NCBI RefSeq assembly: GCF_001687325.1
Contig: NZ_LZRD01000028.1
Coordinates: 35,150-99,149, forward strand
From: Streptomyces sp. PTY087I2
GTDB lineage: Bacteria > Actinomycetota > Actinomycetes > Streptomycetales > Streptomycetaceae
DNA: 64,000 nt
Direction of reading: 5' to 3'
Shown here one piece after another: positions 32,256 through 40,749 of the stretch (positions are counted from its first letter, which is position 1; each line of letters starts with the position of its first letter). Below the pieces are notes generated by a model. It saw nothing but the letters and a program-made list of their open reading frames with translations. It did not search any database and was not told where the DNA came from. The position numbers and the translations under genes were made by a program.

Positions 32256-33112
32256 CCGCCCCGACGGCCCCCACCGCGGCGAAGACGGTCCCCGCCGCCG
32301 CGAGGCAGCCACTCGGAACGCTGCTCCGGGCCCATCTCGCCTGCGCCCGGATGGAGTTCCGGGCCGCCCTCACCTACCGCACGGCCTATCTGTCGTCCTT
32401 CGTGATGATGCTCCTCCAGATCTGGCTGCTGACGGTGGTCTGGAAGGCGCTCTACGACGGCCGTACGGAGGTGGACGGGCTCGGCCTCACCACCATGACG
32501 GCGTACGCGACGCTGGCGACGCTCCAGTACCAGCTGGTCAGCCCGTGGCGGTCCTCCCCCATCGACCAGCGGGTCCGGGAGGGCAAGGTCGCCGTGGACC
32601 TGCTGCGGCCCGTCGGCTTCCCCGGGCAGATGCTCGCCGGCCAGCTCGGGTGGGCATCGGCCGCGGTCCCGGTGCTGCTGGTGGCGCTGCCGTTCGCGCT
32701 GCTGATCGGCGCGGGCCAGGCGCCCGCTTCCACGGCGGCGGGGTTCGCCTACCCCGTGGCCCTGCTGGGAGCGCTGCTCGTGAACCAGTTGCTCGGGCTG
32801 CTGCTCGGCCTGGTCTCCTTCTGGACGCTGGAGGTGAGCGGCGCCCTCATGGCCTACCGCTTCGTCGCACAGTTCTTCTCCGGGGCCCTGGTCCCGCTGT
32901 GGTTCATGCCAGGCCCGGTCAGGGCGGCCGCGGAATGGCTGCCCTTCCAGGCCACCGCGTACACCCCGGCGGCCGTCTACCTGGGCCAGGTCGAGGGCCT
33001 GGGCATCGCGGCCGCCCTCGGGGTCCAGCTCGCGTGGATCGGCGCGCTCGGCGCACTGGCCGCGTTCGTCTGGTCGCGCGCCCGGCGCCGCGTCATGTCG
33101 CAGGGGGGCTGA
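32252..33112 (+). CDS. ABC-2 family transporter permease, first subunit
   Basis: 286 residues with six hydrophobic segments after a 25-residue Ala/Thr-rich start. Motifs such as RMEFRAALTYRTAYL near the N-terminus and RFVAQFFSGALVPLWFMPGP are typical of the ABC-2 permeases encoded in ATPase-permease-permease trios. Starts inside the ATPase stop codon (ATGA). Confidence 0.88.
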   Translation: MTAPTAPTAAKTVPAAARQPLGTLLRAHLACARMEFRAALTYRTAYLSSFVMMLLQIWLLTVVWKALYDGRTEVDGLGLTTMTAYATLATLQYQLVSPWRSSPIDQRVREGKVAVDLLRPVGFPGQMLAGQLGWASAAVPVLLVALPFALLIGAGQAPASTAAGFAYPVALLGALLVNQLLGLLLGLVSFWTLEVSGALMAYRFVAQFFSGALVPLWFMPGPVRAAAEWLPFQATAYTPAAVYLGQVEGLGIAAALGVQLAWIGALGALAAFVWSRARRRVMSQGG

Positions 33113-33118
33113 GGGGCG

Positions 33119-33919
33119 ATGCGAGGTCCACGGGTCTATCTGCTGCTGGCCGGTGCGGCGTTCCGGGCCGAGTTCCAGTACCGGGGGAACCTGCTCATCA
33201 ACATCATCGGCGGTCTGTTCTACCAGGGCGTCGGGCTGGCCTTCATCTGGGCGGTGCTGGACCGCTTCGGGCAGGTCGGCGGCTGGGGACTGGGCGAGAT
33301 CGCCTTCCTCTACGGGATCAGGCTCACCGCCCACGGCCTCTGGCTGCTCCCCGGCCACCAGCTGATCCACGTCGACGAGGTCGTCATCGAGGGGGAGTAC
33401 GACCGCTATCTCGTCCGTCCGGTGCCACCGCTGGTCCAGCTCCTCACCCGCAGAGTGCGGCTGAGCTCGCTCGGCGACCTGGCGGGCGGGGTGGTCCTCC
33501 TGTCCATCGCCTCGGCCTCCGCACCGGTCGACTGGTCACCGGGAGCCGTCTGCTTCCTCCTGCTCGCCGTGGCGGGCGGTGCGCTGGTGGAGGGCTCCTT
33601 GCAACTGGCCGCCTCCGCCCTGGTCTTCAGGATGAAGAGGGTCTCCCCCATCAAGTTCGCCATCGACATGATCTTCAGCGACTTCGGCAACTACCCGCTG
33701 AAGATCTTCGGCCCGGTGGCCGGCTTCGGGCTGACCTTCGTCTTCCCGCTGGCCTTCGTCGCCTATCTGCCGGCGACCGTGCTGATGGACCGGGAGGAGG
33801 AACTCGCCGTGCCGGAATGGCTCGCCTGGGGTGCTCCGGCCATCGGCGTCGTGCTCATGTACGCCGCGTACCGCTTCTGGGAGCGGCAGTCCCGCCATTA
33901 CGAAAGCAGCGGGCATTGA
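33119..33919 (+). CDS. ABC-2 family transporter permease, second subunit
   Basis: 266 residues, six hydrophobic segments, with the paralogous start FRAEFQYRGNLLINIIGG and the motif DRYLVRPVPPLVQLL. It begins 6 bp after the first permease gene, so the two likely form a heterodimeric membrane channel. A hairpin terminator at 34060-34093 follows. Confidence 0.88.
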   Translation: MRGPRVYLLLAGAAFRAEFQYRGNLLINIIGGLFYQGVGLAFIWAVLDRFGQVGGWGLGEIAFLYGIRLTAHGLWLLPGHQLIHVDEVVIEGEYDRYLVRPVPPLVQLLTRRVRLSSLGDLAGGVVLLSIASASAPVDWSPGAVCFLLLAVAGGALVEGSLQLAASALVFRMKRVSPIKFAIDMIFSDFGNYPLKIFGPVAGFGLTFVFPLAFVAYLPATVLMDREEELAVPEWLAWGAPAIGVVLMYAAYRFWERQSRHYESSGH

Positions 33920-34059
33920 GTCCCTGCGACACGGTCGGCTCGACACCGGCGGGGAGGGAGCAGCACCTCGACCGGGAGATGACAGTGGAGCAGCCGGCCG
34001 CGCAGGCGCACATGTCGCCGCGCACAGACCCCGCAGCCGGGCGCCGACCAGAAGCGGCA

Positions 34060-34093
34060 GGGGCCCGGTGCCGGCGAACCGGCTCCGGGCCCC
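34060..34093. terminator. Bidirectional terminator between the ABC operon and def
   Basis: GGGGCCCGG-T-GCCGG, loop CGAA, CCGGC-T-CCGGGCCCC: 14 base pairs with one T-T mismatch, between convergent genes. Confidence 0.75.
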
Positions 34094-34106
34094 GGGCGCG
34101 GCGTAC

Positions 34107-34745
34107 TCAGCTGTTCGGGACGGTCTCGTAGCGCGGCGTGCCCTCTTCCATCTGCCGCAGCGCGTCCTTGCGCTCCCGCTTGGAGAGCCGGTCGATGTAC
34201 AGGTAGCCGTACAGGTGGTCCGTCTCGTGCTGGAGGCAGCGCGCGAAGTAGCCCGTGCCCTTGACCCGGATCGGGTTGCCCTTCGCGTCCTGCCCACGCA
34301 CCACCGCGTAGTCGGGACGGGCGAGCGAGGCATACGCGGTCGGGACCGACAGGCAGCCCTCGTTGGAGTCGTCGAGCACCCGCATCTCGGGGGCCAGCTC
34401 CTCCAGGACCGGGTTGCAGACGACACCGGTGTGGCGCTTGCCGTCGTCGTCCGGGCAGTCGTAGACGAAGACCTTCAGGTCCACGCCGATCTGGTTGGCC
34501 GCGAGGCCGACGCCCTCGGCCGTCTTCTGGCTGGCGAACATGTCGTCGATCAGCTGGGCCAGCTCGTCGTCGAACGCGGTGACGTCCTTGCACTCCTTGT
34601 GCAGCACCGGGTTGCCCACGACCGTGATCGGGCGCGAGGTGCCGCGCGCGCGGTAGGCCGCCTCGCGCTCCTCGCAGTCCTCGGTGTCGACGACGAACCC
34701 CTCGTCGTCCACGTCGATCCGCCCGTCCGTCTCCTGCTGCGACAT
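34107..34745 (-). CDS. def: Peptide deformylase
   Basis: 212 residues. The three catalytic motifs are complete: GVGLAANQIG, EGCLSVP (Cys metal ligand) and QHETDHLYGYL (HExxH). It removes formyl groups from nascent proteins. An acidic extension of about 35 residues (MSQQETDGRIDVDDEGFVVD) precedes the domain. It lies 74 bp downstream of the TPR gene on the same strand. Confidence 0.94.
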   Translation of the reverse strand: MSQQETDGRIDVDDEGFVVDTEDCEEREAAYRARGTSRPITVVGNPVLHKECKDVTAFDDELAQLIDDMFASQKTAEGVGLAANQIGVDLKVFVYDCPDDDGKRHTGVVCNPVLEELAPEMRVLDDSNEGCLSVPTAYASLARPDYAVVRGQDAKGNPIRVKGTGYFARCLQHETDHLYGYLYIDRLSKRERKDALRQMEEGTPRYETVPNS

Positions 34746-34819
34746 GTCCGCCGTACGCCTTCCTGCAAAACCTGGGGAACCGCACCGCGATCGGTGCGCC
34801 TACAGCCTACGGGCAGCGG

Positions 34820-35815
34820 TCAGCAGACTTCTTCGAGATCCCGCCACTCGCGGCTGTCCGGGCTGTCGGCGACCCAGCCGTCCAGCAGCCCGCGCACCAG
34901 TCCGGCGGGGGCGGCGAGACCGCACTCGCGCTCGGGCACCCAGAGATCGCCGGCCCCGGCCGTGCGGTGGCCGAGCGGGCCCGGGTGGCCCGGCTCGCTG
35001 TGGTCGTGCGGGTCCAGGTGCTCCCCGTCGCCCTCGTCGCTCTCCATCCGGCTCTCCGAGCATGCCCGGCACAGCAACCGCACCGACGAGGACCAGTCCT
35101 CGGCGGCGAACCCGGCGTCGGAGGCCAGCTTCTCCAGCGCGTCCCGGTCCTCCTCGGTGGCCGCTTCGAGGAGCACCACCCAGGTCGGCACCGGGGACGG
35201 CGCCCACAGCTCGATCTCGTCGAACACCGGATACGCGGGCCCGGCCGCGGTGACCCGCTCGCCGTTGGGCACCCCGTCGTGCAGGACGACCTCGCCCCAG
35301 CGCCGCCCGGAGGACGGCAGCGGGATGGACAGCACCTCGATCCGGGCCGGGTCCAGCCGGCGGCCCCAGACCACCTCGGCCTCGCCCTCCGGGGAGAGCC
35401 GCACGGCCGCGCTGCCCAGCTCCATGCCGGTCGGCTCGGTGGTGGCCGCGCTGTGCTGGCCGCCACCGGGGACCTTCAGTCCGTACGCCTGCCAGGCCCG
35501 CCGCGCCAGCGGCCAGTCCTGCAATGCGGTGGCCGCGATCCCCACGTTCCACCAGTCCGGGGCGCCGGACTCGCGGTCCAGCAGCGCGACCGCCCGCAGG
35601 CCCGCCGCGCGCGCCTGCTCCCAGTCGTGCCGGAACTTGTGCAGCAGCGCCAGATTGAACCAGGACTCCGAGAGCCAGGGCTCCAGATCCGCCGCACGCG
35701 TCAGCAGTGCCCCCGCGTCCTCGTACCGGCCGTCGCCGATCAGCGTGAACGCGCGGTCCGTGGCCTGCCGCCAAGAGGCGGACGGCCGATGCCGTACCTT
35801 CCCGAAGATCCTCAC
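34820..35815 (-). CDS. Tetratricopeptide-repeat protein
   Basis: 331 residues from GTG at 35815 (MRIFGKVRHRPSASWRQATDRAF), with GGCGGGA upstream. TPR-like helices occupy about residues 15-125 (GDGRYEDAGALLTRAADLEPWLSES is the clearest). The rest is a globular region rich in W and P with three cysteines (RLLCRACSES and the terminal Cys). The C-terminal region contains a His/Asp-rich loop. Function unknown; probably cytosolic. A longer in-frame ATG at 35875 exists but lacks a ribosome site. Confidence 0.75.
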   Translation of the reverse strand: MRIFGKVRHRPSASWRQATDRAFTLIGDGRYEDAGALLTRAADLEPWLSESWFNLALLHKFRHDWEQARAAGLRAVALLDRESGAPDWWNVGIAATALQDWPLARRAWQAYGLKVPGGGQHSAATTEPTGMELGSAAVRLSPEGEAEVVWGRRLDPARIEVLSIPLPSSGRRWGEVVLHDGVPNGERVTAAGPAYPVFDEIELWAPSPVPTWVVLLEAATEEDRDALEKLASDAGFAAEDWSSSVRLLCRACSESRMESDEGDGEHLDPHDHSEPGHPGPLGHRTAGAGDLWVPERECGLAAPAGLVRGLLDGWVADSPDSREWRDLEEVC

Positions 35816-35907
35816 GATTCCCGCCTGTCCCGACTGGACACCCTCGTCATCCGCTCTGCTTTCGCATCCAACCATGCCCGGCCGGACGCCCGCTCATTAC
35901 CCATGGG

Positions 35908-37194
35908 TTACCCAGCTCGGGCCGGGGTCAGACCGCCCCGCGCGAGGACGCGTCCCAGCGCCTCGACCACCTGTGGCTGGTGGTCGTGCCCGGTGCCGAG
36001 CCTGAGCTGCTCCAGCGCCCCGAGCGGCCCGCCGACGCTTTCCCCGCACAGGTCGTCGTATGCGTTGACCGTCCTGACGATCCTGGCGGCGAGCAGTTGT
36101 TCCCGGTACGGATCGGCCTGCTGCTCCACCACCGCCGCGACCGCCGGACCGGCCCCGGTACGGCGGACCACCGCCCCGCCGAGCAGGGCGATCCGGCGCT
36201 GTTCGGCGGCGGGCAGCCGGGCGGTCGCGCCGCCCGCGACCGGGTCGAGCAGGGAGAGCTGGCCGATGTCGTGCATCAGGGCGGCGTGCTCCAGGACGGC
36301 CAGCCGGGGCCCTGTCAGCCCCAGCTCCCGGCCCACGGCGGTGGCGAGCGCGGCGACCCGGCGGGCGTGGCCGGGCGGGGTGTACCCGGCGATCTCGGTG
36401 GCGCGGGCGAGCGAGGCCATCGTCTGTCGGCAGGTCGTGCGGACGGCGGCGTACCGGCGGGCGGAGACCTGGGTGAGCAGCAGCGGGCCGCACAGCAGGG
36501 CCGGCGCCCAGGGCCCGGCGACCGCGACGCCCAGCGCCGTCACGACCCCCGTCACCCCGATCGCCGTGCCGGTCCCGGCGAGCGCGCGCACCTCGTCGAC
36601 CAGGAGCGATCCGTACGGGGGCAGCGCGCCGGGCCCCTCGGCGCGGGCCGCAGAACGCGCCAGGAGGGCGGCGAGCACGGCGTCGCACAGGGCGGTCAGC
36701 GCCAGGACCGCGAGCGGGAACAGCGGGAAGTACGGCCCGTCGCTGAACCAGCGCTCGGCCTGCCCGGAGGCGTACAGCGGCTGGAAGCAGACCGCCGCGA
36801 AGCCCACGGTCAGGGTCCGGCGGGCGGCCCGGTCGGCGTCCGTACGACAACCGCGCGCCCTGCGCGGTACGGCGGCGAGCGCCTGGGCGACGACCACCAC
36901 GGCGACCACCTGGAGCATCCCGTGCGTGGTCGGCCGCCCGGCGTTGTCCCCGAGCAGGGCGTACGCGAGGGCCCCGGCGGCGGCGAGCGGCGCGGGCTCC
37001 CGCTCCCCGGCGGCGGCGTCCCGGCGGACCAGCTCCCCGGCGGCGACCAGACTCCCGAAGACGAGGGCGAGGCCCGGCTCGGCGAGCCCGTGCACCGAGG
37101 TGCGGGCGAGCGCGACGAGGGCGAGGAGCAGGGCGGCCCCGCGCACCACGAGGACGGCCGGGGCGAGCGGGGCGCTCCCGTACGGGGCCCTCAC
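35908..37194 (-). CDS. Membrane HD-domain protein with degenerate HD-GYP region
   Basis: 428 residues: about 230 residues with several hydrophobic segments, then a cytoplasmic HD domain (HAALMHDIGQLSLLDPV). The GYP half that should follow (H-H-E-x-x-D-G-x-G-Y-P) is lost; the sequence reads EQQADPYREQLLAARIVRTVNAYDDL. It may be a catalytically weak or regulatory paralogue of the adjacent canonical HD-GYP protein, to whose gene it is coupled by a 4-bp overlap. Confidence 0.8.
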   Translation of the reverse strand: MRAPYGSAPLAPAVLVVRGAALLLALVALARTSVHGLAEPGLALVFGSLVAAGELVRRDAAAGEREPAPLAAAGALAYALLGDNAGRPTTHGMLQVVAVVVVAQALAAVPRRARGCRTDADRAARRTLTVGFAAVCFQPLYASGQAERWFSDGPYFPLFPLAVLALTALCDAVLAALLARSAARAEGPGALPPYGSLLVDEVRALAGTGTAIGVTGVVTALGVAVAGPWAPALLCGPLLLTQVSARRYAAVRTTCRQTMASLARATEIAGYTPPGHARRVAALATAVGRELGLTGPRLAVLEHAALMHDIGQLSLLDPVAGGATARLPAAEQRRIALLGGAVVRRTGAGPAVAAVVEQQADPYREQLLAARIVRTVNAYDDLCGESVGGPLGALEQLRLGTGHDHQPQVVEALGRVLARGGLTPARAG

Positions 37195-38672
37195 CGGCGG
37201 CGGTCCCGGGACGGCCCGGAGAGGGGAGCGGCGCTTCGGGCGCGGGGGACCGGGGGCGCGTCGCGGCGGGCGGCGGGCATCGCGCCTTGCGGCCCACGGG
37301 GTCCGTGGGGCTCACGAGGACCTTGGGGCTCAAGCGGCCCCCGCGGCTCAGGCAACGCGTAAGGCTCACGCGGTTCGTCGGCCGTGACCGCCGTGTCGGC
37401 CTCGCTCCAGCCGTGCCGGCTCAGGACGCGGTCCAGCGCACCCACCATCCGGGGGTCGAACTGGCTGCCCGCGCACCGCTTCAGCTCGGCGAGCGCGGCG
37501 GGGACCGGGCGGGCGCGGCGGTAGGAGCGGGTGGAGGTCATCGCGTCGAAGGCGTCGGCGACGGCCACGACCCGGGCGAACTCGGGGATGCGCGAGCCGC
37601 TGAGCCCGTACGGATAGCCGCTGCCGTCGAGCCGTTCGTGGTGGTGGAGGATCGCGTCGCGGGCCTCGTCGAGGAAGCCGATGCCCCGGACGATCTCGTG
37701 CCCGTACTCCGGATGCAGCTCCATGACCCGCCGCTCCTCGGGGGTGAGCGGCCCGTCCTTGCGCAGCACCCGGGTGGGGACGCCGAGCTTGCCGATGTCG
37801 TGCAGGATCCCGGCGAACCGCAGCCCCTCCACCCGGCGTTCGTCCATGCCGAGTTCACGGGCGATCAGGACGGAGGCGCGGCCGACGCGTTCGCTGTGGC
37901 CCCGGGTGTAGGTGTCCTTGATGTCGACGGCGTGCACGAGGGCGCGGATGGTGGCGCGGTGGGCGGCCTGTTCGCGGTGGTACTGGGCGAACACCCAGCA
38001 GGAGAGGTACATCGGGAGCAGCACGAGGAGCGCGGAGAGCGGGCCGTACGGGCTCCGCCACAGGACGGCCGTCATCAGCCCGGCGAGCGCGTGCACCAGA
38101 TGCGGACCGAGCGCGAGCGGCAGGAGTGCGTACACGCTGCGGTGCACGGGCCTGCGTTCCGCCGCCGCGAGGACGAGGCCGTCGAGCGCGGTCAGCACCA
38201 GGCTGAAGGCGACCGCCGCGGCGCACGCGGGCAGCAGGGCGCGGGGGAAGTCCGGGGCCGCTCCCCCGCCGCCGAGGGTCGCGGGGCCGCCGAGGGCCGC
38301 GTGGACCCAGGAGGCGGCGGCGCAGGTGAGGGCGAGTTGCGCGGCCCGCCAGATCCGACGGGCGGCGTACGGCGGCCGCTCCACTCGTCCGGCCAGGGAA
38401 CCGCTCGCCGCCACCAGCGCGGCGGCCGCGGGCGGCAGCAGAAAGGCGGCGGCGAGGAGGATCGGGAGAAACGCTCCGGCGGCGACCGGTCCGGGGCCTC
38501 CGGACGGCGAACGGCGGCCGGCCGCCTCGCAGCCGGCCCCGAGGGCGGCCAGCAGGGCAGCCGTGCCCCACGGAACCGGGGCGCCGGGGACGTACGCGGG
38601 AAGCGTGCACCAGATCGCGCAGAGGACGGCGGCCAGGATGCAGGCACGCGCCGCCGCCGGTGTGCCGCTCAC
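37191..38672 (-). CDS. Membrane HD-GYP domain phosphodiesterase
   Basis: 493 residues. About 230 residues form a membrane region with several hydrophobic segments. A complete HD-GYP domain follows (about 235-415): GHSERVGR, GILHDIGKLGVP, HHERLDGSGYPYGL and VADAFDAMTS. HD-GYP proteins usually hydrolyse cyclic di-nucleotides such as c-di-GMP. The last 75 residues are a Pro/Gly/Glu-rich repeat (units like PREPxGP) and then basic. It is the first gene of the pair with the degenerate paralogue and lies downstream of rsrA. Confidence 0.88.
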   Translation of the reverse strand: MSGTPAAARACILAAVLCAIWCTLPAYVPGAPVPWGTAALLAALGAGCEAAGRRSPSGGPGPVAAGAFLPILLAAAFLLPPAAAALVAASGSLAGRVERPPYAARRIWRAAQLALTCAAASWVHAALGGPATLGGGGAAPDFPRALLPACAAAVAFSLVLTALDGLVLAAAERRPVHRSVYALLPLALGPHLVHALAGLMTAVLWRSPYGPLSALLVLLPMYLSCWVFAQYHREQAAHRATIRALVHAVDIKDTYTRGHSERVGRASVLIARELGMDERRVEGLRFAGILHDIGKLGVPTRVLRKDGPLTPEERRVMELHPEYGHEIVRGIGFLDEARDAILHHHERLDGSGYPYGLSGSRIPEFARVVAVADAFDAMTSTRSYRRARPVPAALAELKRCAGSQFDPRMVGALDRVLSRHGWSEADTAVTADEPREPYALPEPRGPLEPQGPREPHGPRGPQGAMPAARRDAPPVPRARSAAPLSGPSRDRRR

Positions 38673-38770
38673 GCCCGCACTCGCCCCCCAGCATGGTCGA
38701 TGGACGCGCCACGCTAGCGAGTTGTACGGCTCACCGAGCCGCTACGGATCCGATTAGCACATTCGGGTGA

Positions 38771-39070
38771 CTAAGGGCTGTCCTGCACGGTCACGTCCTG
38801 ATCGGGCACGGTCTCGCCGGCCCGGATCAGATCGATCCGGCCCATCACCTTGGAGCGCAGGTCGGTCGGGACGTCGTCCTGTCCGCAGCAGCGCTTGACC
38901 AGCTTCTTCACGGCCTGTTCGAGGCCGTACTTCTCCAGGCACGGGGAGCACTCCTCGAAGTGCACCTCGAACTTCGTGCAGTCGCCCTCGGGCATCTCCC
39001 GGTCGAGAAACTCGTAGAGATGGTCGAGGACCTCCGAGCAATCCGTCTCGTGCGGCTCTCCGCAGCTCAT
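38771..39070 (-). CDS. rsrA: Zinc-binding redox-sensitive anti-sigma factor RsrA
   Basis: 99 residues. The ZAS motif H37-x3-C41-x2-C44 is present together with C3, C11, C31 and the C61-C62 pair, the same layout as S. coelicolor RsrA, where C11, H37, C41 and C44 hold zinc and disulphide formation releases SigR. The ATG overlaps the sigR stop (ATGA), coupling synthesis of sigma and anti-sigma. Confidence 0.96.
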   Translation of the reverse strand: MSCGEPHETDCSEVLDHLYEFLDREMPEGDCTKFEVHFEECSPCLEKYGLEQAVKKLVKRCCGQDDVPTDLRSKVMGRIDLIRAGETVPDQDVTVQDSP

Positions 39071-39723
39071 GAGGCCGAGCCCTTCCGATCGTCCGAGTCA
39101 CCGGCACCGGCCGCGACGAGCCCGCGCTCACGGGCGTAGTCCTCCAGCATGCCGCGCAGCTGGCGACGGCCGCGGTGCAGCCGGGACATCACCGTACCGA
39201 TGGGAGTCCCCATGATGTCCGCGATCTCCTTGTAGGCAAAGCCCTCTACATCGGCGAGATACACGGCGATACGGAACTCCTCGGGAATCGCCTGGAGCGC
39301 CGACTTCACGTCGGAGTCCGGGAGATGGTCGAGGGCCTGGGACTCCGCCGAGCGCAGACCGGTCGACATGTGCGACTCGGCCCGGGCCAGCTGCCAGTCC
39401 TCGATCTCCTCGGCGGCGCTGCGCTGGGGTTCCCGCTGCTTCTTGCGGTACGAGTTGATGAAGGTGTTGGTGAGGATGCGGTACATCCACGCCTTGAGGT
39501 TGGTGCCCTCGCGGAACTGGTGGAAGGAGCCGTACGCCTTCGCGTAGGTCTCCTGGACCAGGTCCTCGGCATCGGCGGGGTTGCGCGTCATGCGCAGCGC
39601 GGCCGAGTACATCTGGTCGAGAAAGCCGAGCGCGTCCCGCTCGAAGCGCGCGTTGCGCTCGGCGTCCGTCTCGGGTGCGCGGCCGTCGTCGGTCCCTGTG
39701 TCGGTCCCAGTGACCGGACCCAC
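39067..39723 (-). CDS. sigR: ECF sigma factor SigR (short form; long form starts at 39909)
   Basis: 218 residues from GTG at 39723 with GGAGGAG close upstream. Region 2 (LDQMYSAALRMTRNPADAEDLVQETYAKAY) and region 4 (YLADVEGFAYKEIADIMGTPIGTVMSRLHRGR) are typical of SigR, which drives the thiol-oxidative stress response. The same frame extends to an ATG at 39909 with a good GAGAGGGAG site, adding 62 residues. This corresponds to the inducible unstable SigR' form known in S. coelicolor. The SigR-type promoter at 39960-39986 would give an mRNA containing the long start. Confidence 0.95.
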   Translation of the reverse strand: MGPVTGTDTGTDDGRAPETDAERNARFERDALGFLDQMYSAALRMTRNPADAEDLVQETYAKAYGSFHQFREGTNLKAWMYRILTNTFINSYRKKQREPQRSAAEEIEDWQLARAESHMSTGLRSAESQALDHLPDSDVKSALQAIPEEFRIAVYLADVEGFAYKEIADIMGTPIGTVMSRLHRGRRQLRGMLEDYARERGLVAAGAGDSDDRKGSAS

Positions 39724-39959
39724 CTCCTCCAACGATGTGGCGGAGCCGAAACCGGACCCGCTCACCTCGGAGAATAGTCGACCTTGCTTGGTGGCGGCCT
39801 GTCGATTACCCCCGCCCAGGGGCCGCTCGGAGGTGGTCCTCGCCGCGGGGAGCACGGTCCACTCCAGGTCAGCGGCGTTCGAGCGGCTGGGGCAGATGGT
39901 CGAACCCATGCGACGGACTCCCTCTCCACGTACGACGTTGTTGTACCGACGTCCCGAAC

Positions 39960-39986
39960 AACAGCGCCCCGGCGCGGAGCATTCCC
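39960..39986 (-). promoter_or_regulatory. SigR-dependent autoregulatory promoter of sigR
   Basis: On the minus strand GGGAAT (ending at 39981) is followed by exactly 18 bp and GTT (39962-39960), the SigR consensus GGAAT-N18-GTT. It lies about 50 bp before the long-form ATG at 39909, so SigR would amplify its own long form under thiol stress. Confidence 0.85.
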
Positions 39987-40035
39987 GGGGCGCGGGACAC
40001 GCGTGCGACGACCGGGGCGGCCGGCGGGCGCTGGG

Positions 40036-40677
40036 TCATCCGAGTGACGTGAGCCACCCGGTGACCGCTCCGGTGAGGATGCCCATCGTCTGTTCCTCGG
40101 TGAGCCCGGACCGCTTCGGCACCGCGAACCCGTGGTCGCCGTGGGGCACTTCGGCCAGCTCGTACGAGCCGGGCGGGAACTCGTCGGGCTTCCCGAACGG
40201 GTCGTTGCCGCCCTGCACCACGAGCGTGGGCACGCCGGTGCCGAGCAGTTCGTCGGCGCGGGACTTCTCCGGCTTGCCCGGCGGGTGCAGCGGGAAGCTG
40301 AGCGCGAGGACGGCCTCCGCACCCAGTTCGGCGGCGGTCCGGCAGGCGACGCGGGCCCCGGCGCTGCGGCCTCCGGCGACGACGGGGAGCCCGGGGACGG
40401 TCAGCGCGGGCCACAGTCCGCGCCAGCCGGTGTCCAGGGTCTTCGGGGCGGGCGCCACCTTTTTGCCGGCCACCCGCCAGGGCTGCTCCACCAGGGCGAC
40501 GGTGACGCCGTGTCCGGGCAGGGAGGCGGCCAGCGCCTTCAGGTCGCGGGCCTCGATCCCGCCGCCCGCCCCGTGGCTCACGGCGAGCACGCGGCGGGGT
40601 GCGGAGGCGGGAACCCAGGTGATCCGGGCCTCACCGGCGTCGGTGGTGACGTTCTGCGTACGTGGTTGACGACTCAC
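40036..40677 (-). CDS. Alpha/beta-hydrolase family protein (KANL3/Tex30-like)
   Basis: 213 residues from GTG at 40677 with GGAGG 9 bp upstream. The oxyanion region SHGAGGG is near residue 35. The Ser nucleophile lies in GGRSAGAR, the acid in QGGNDPFGKPDE and the His in PHGDHGF. These fit the small dienelactone-hydrolase-like family found in Streptomyces; the substrate is unknown. It is in line with the SRAP gene but separated by a duplicated spacer. Confidence 0.8.
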   Translation of the reverse strand: MSRQPRTQNVTTDAGEARITWVPASAPRRVLAVSHGAGGGIEARDLKALAASLPGHGVTVALVEQPWRVAGKKVAPAPKTLDTGWRGLWPALTVPGLPVVAGGRSAGARVACRTAAELGAEAVLALSFPLHPPGKPEKSRADELLGTGVPTLVVQGGNDPFGKPDEFPPGSYELAEVPHGDHGFAVPKRSGLTEEQTMGILTGAVTGWLTSLG

Positions 40678-40687
40678 CGCGCCATCC

Positions 40688-40749
40688 TCCCCCGCGTACG
40701 CCCCGGAACAGCGTGGACTCCCCCGCGTACGCCTCAGAACAGCGTCGAT
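40688..40749. repeat. 31-bp tandem duplication at the end of the SRAP gene
   Basis: TCCCCCGCGTACGCC..GAACAGCGT.GA occurs at 40688-40718 and 40719-40749 with four differences. The second copy carries the SRAP stop codon and final residues; in the first the stop is mutated. It is a slippage duplication of a gene end. Confidence 0.75.
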
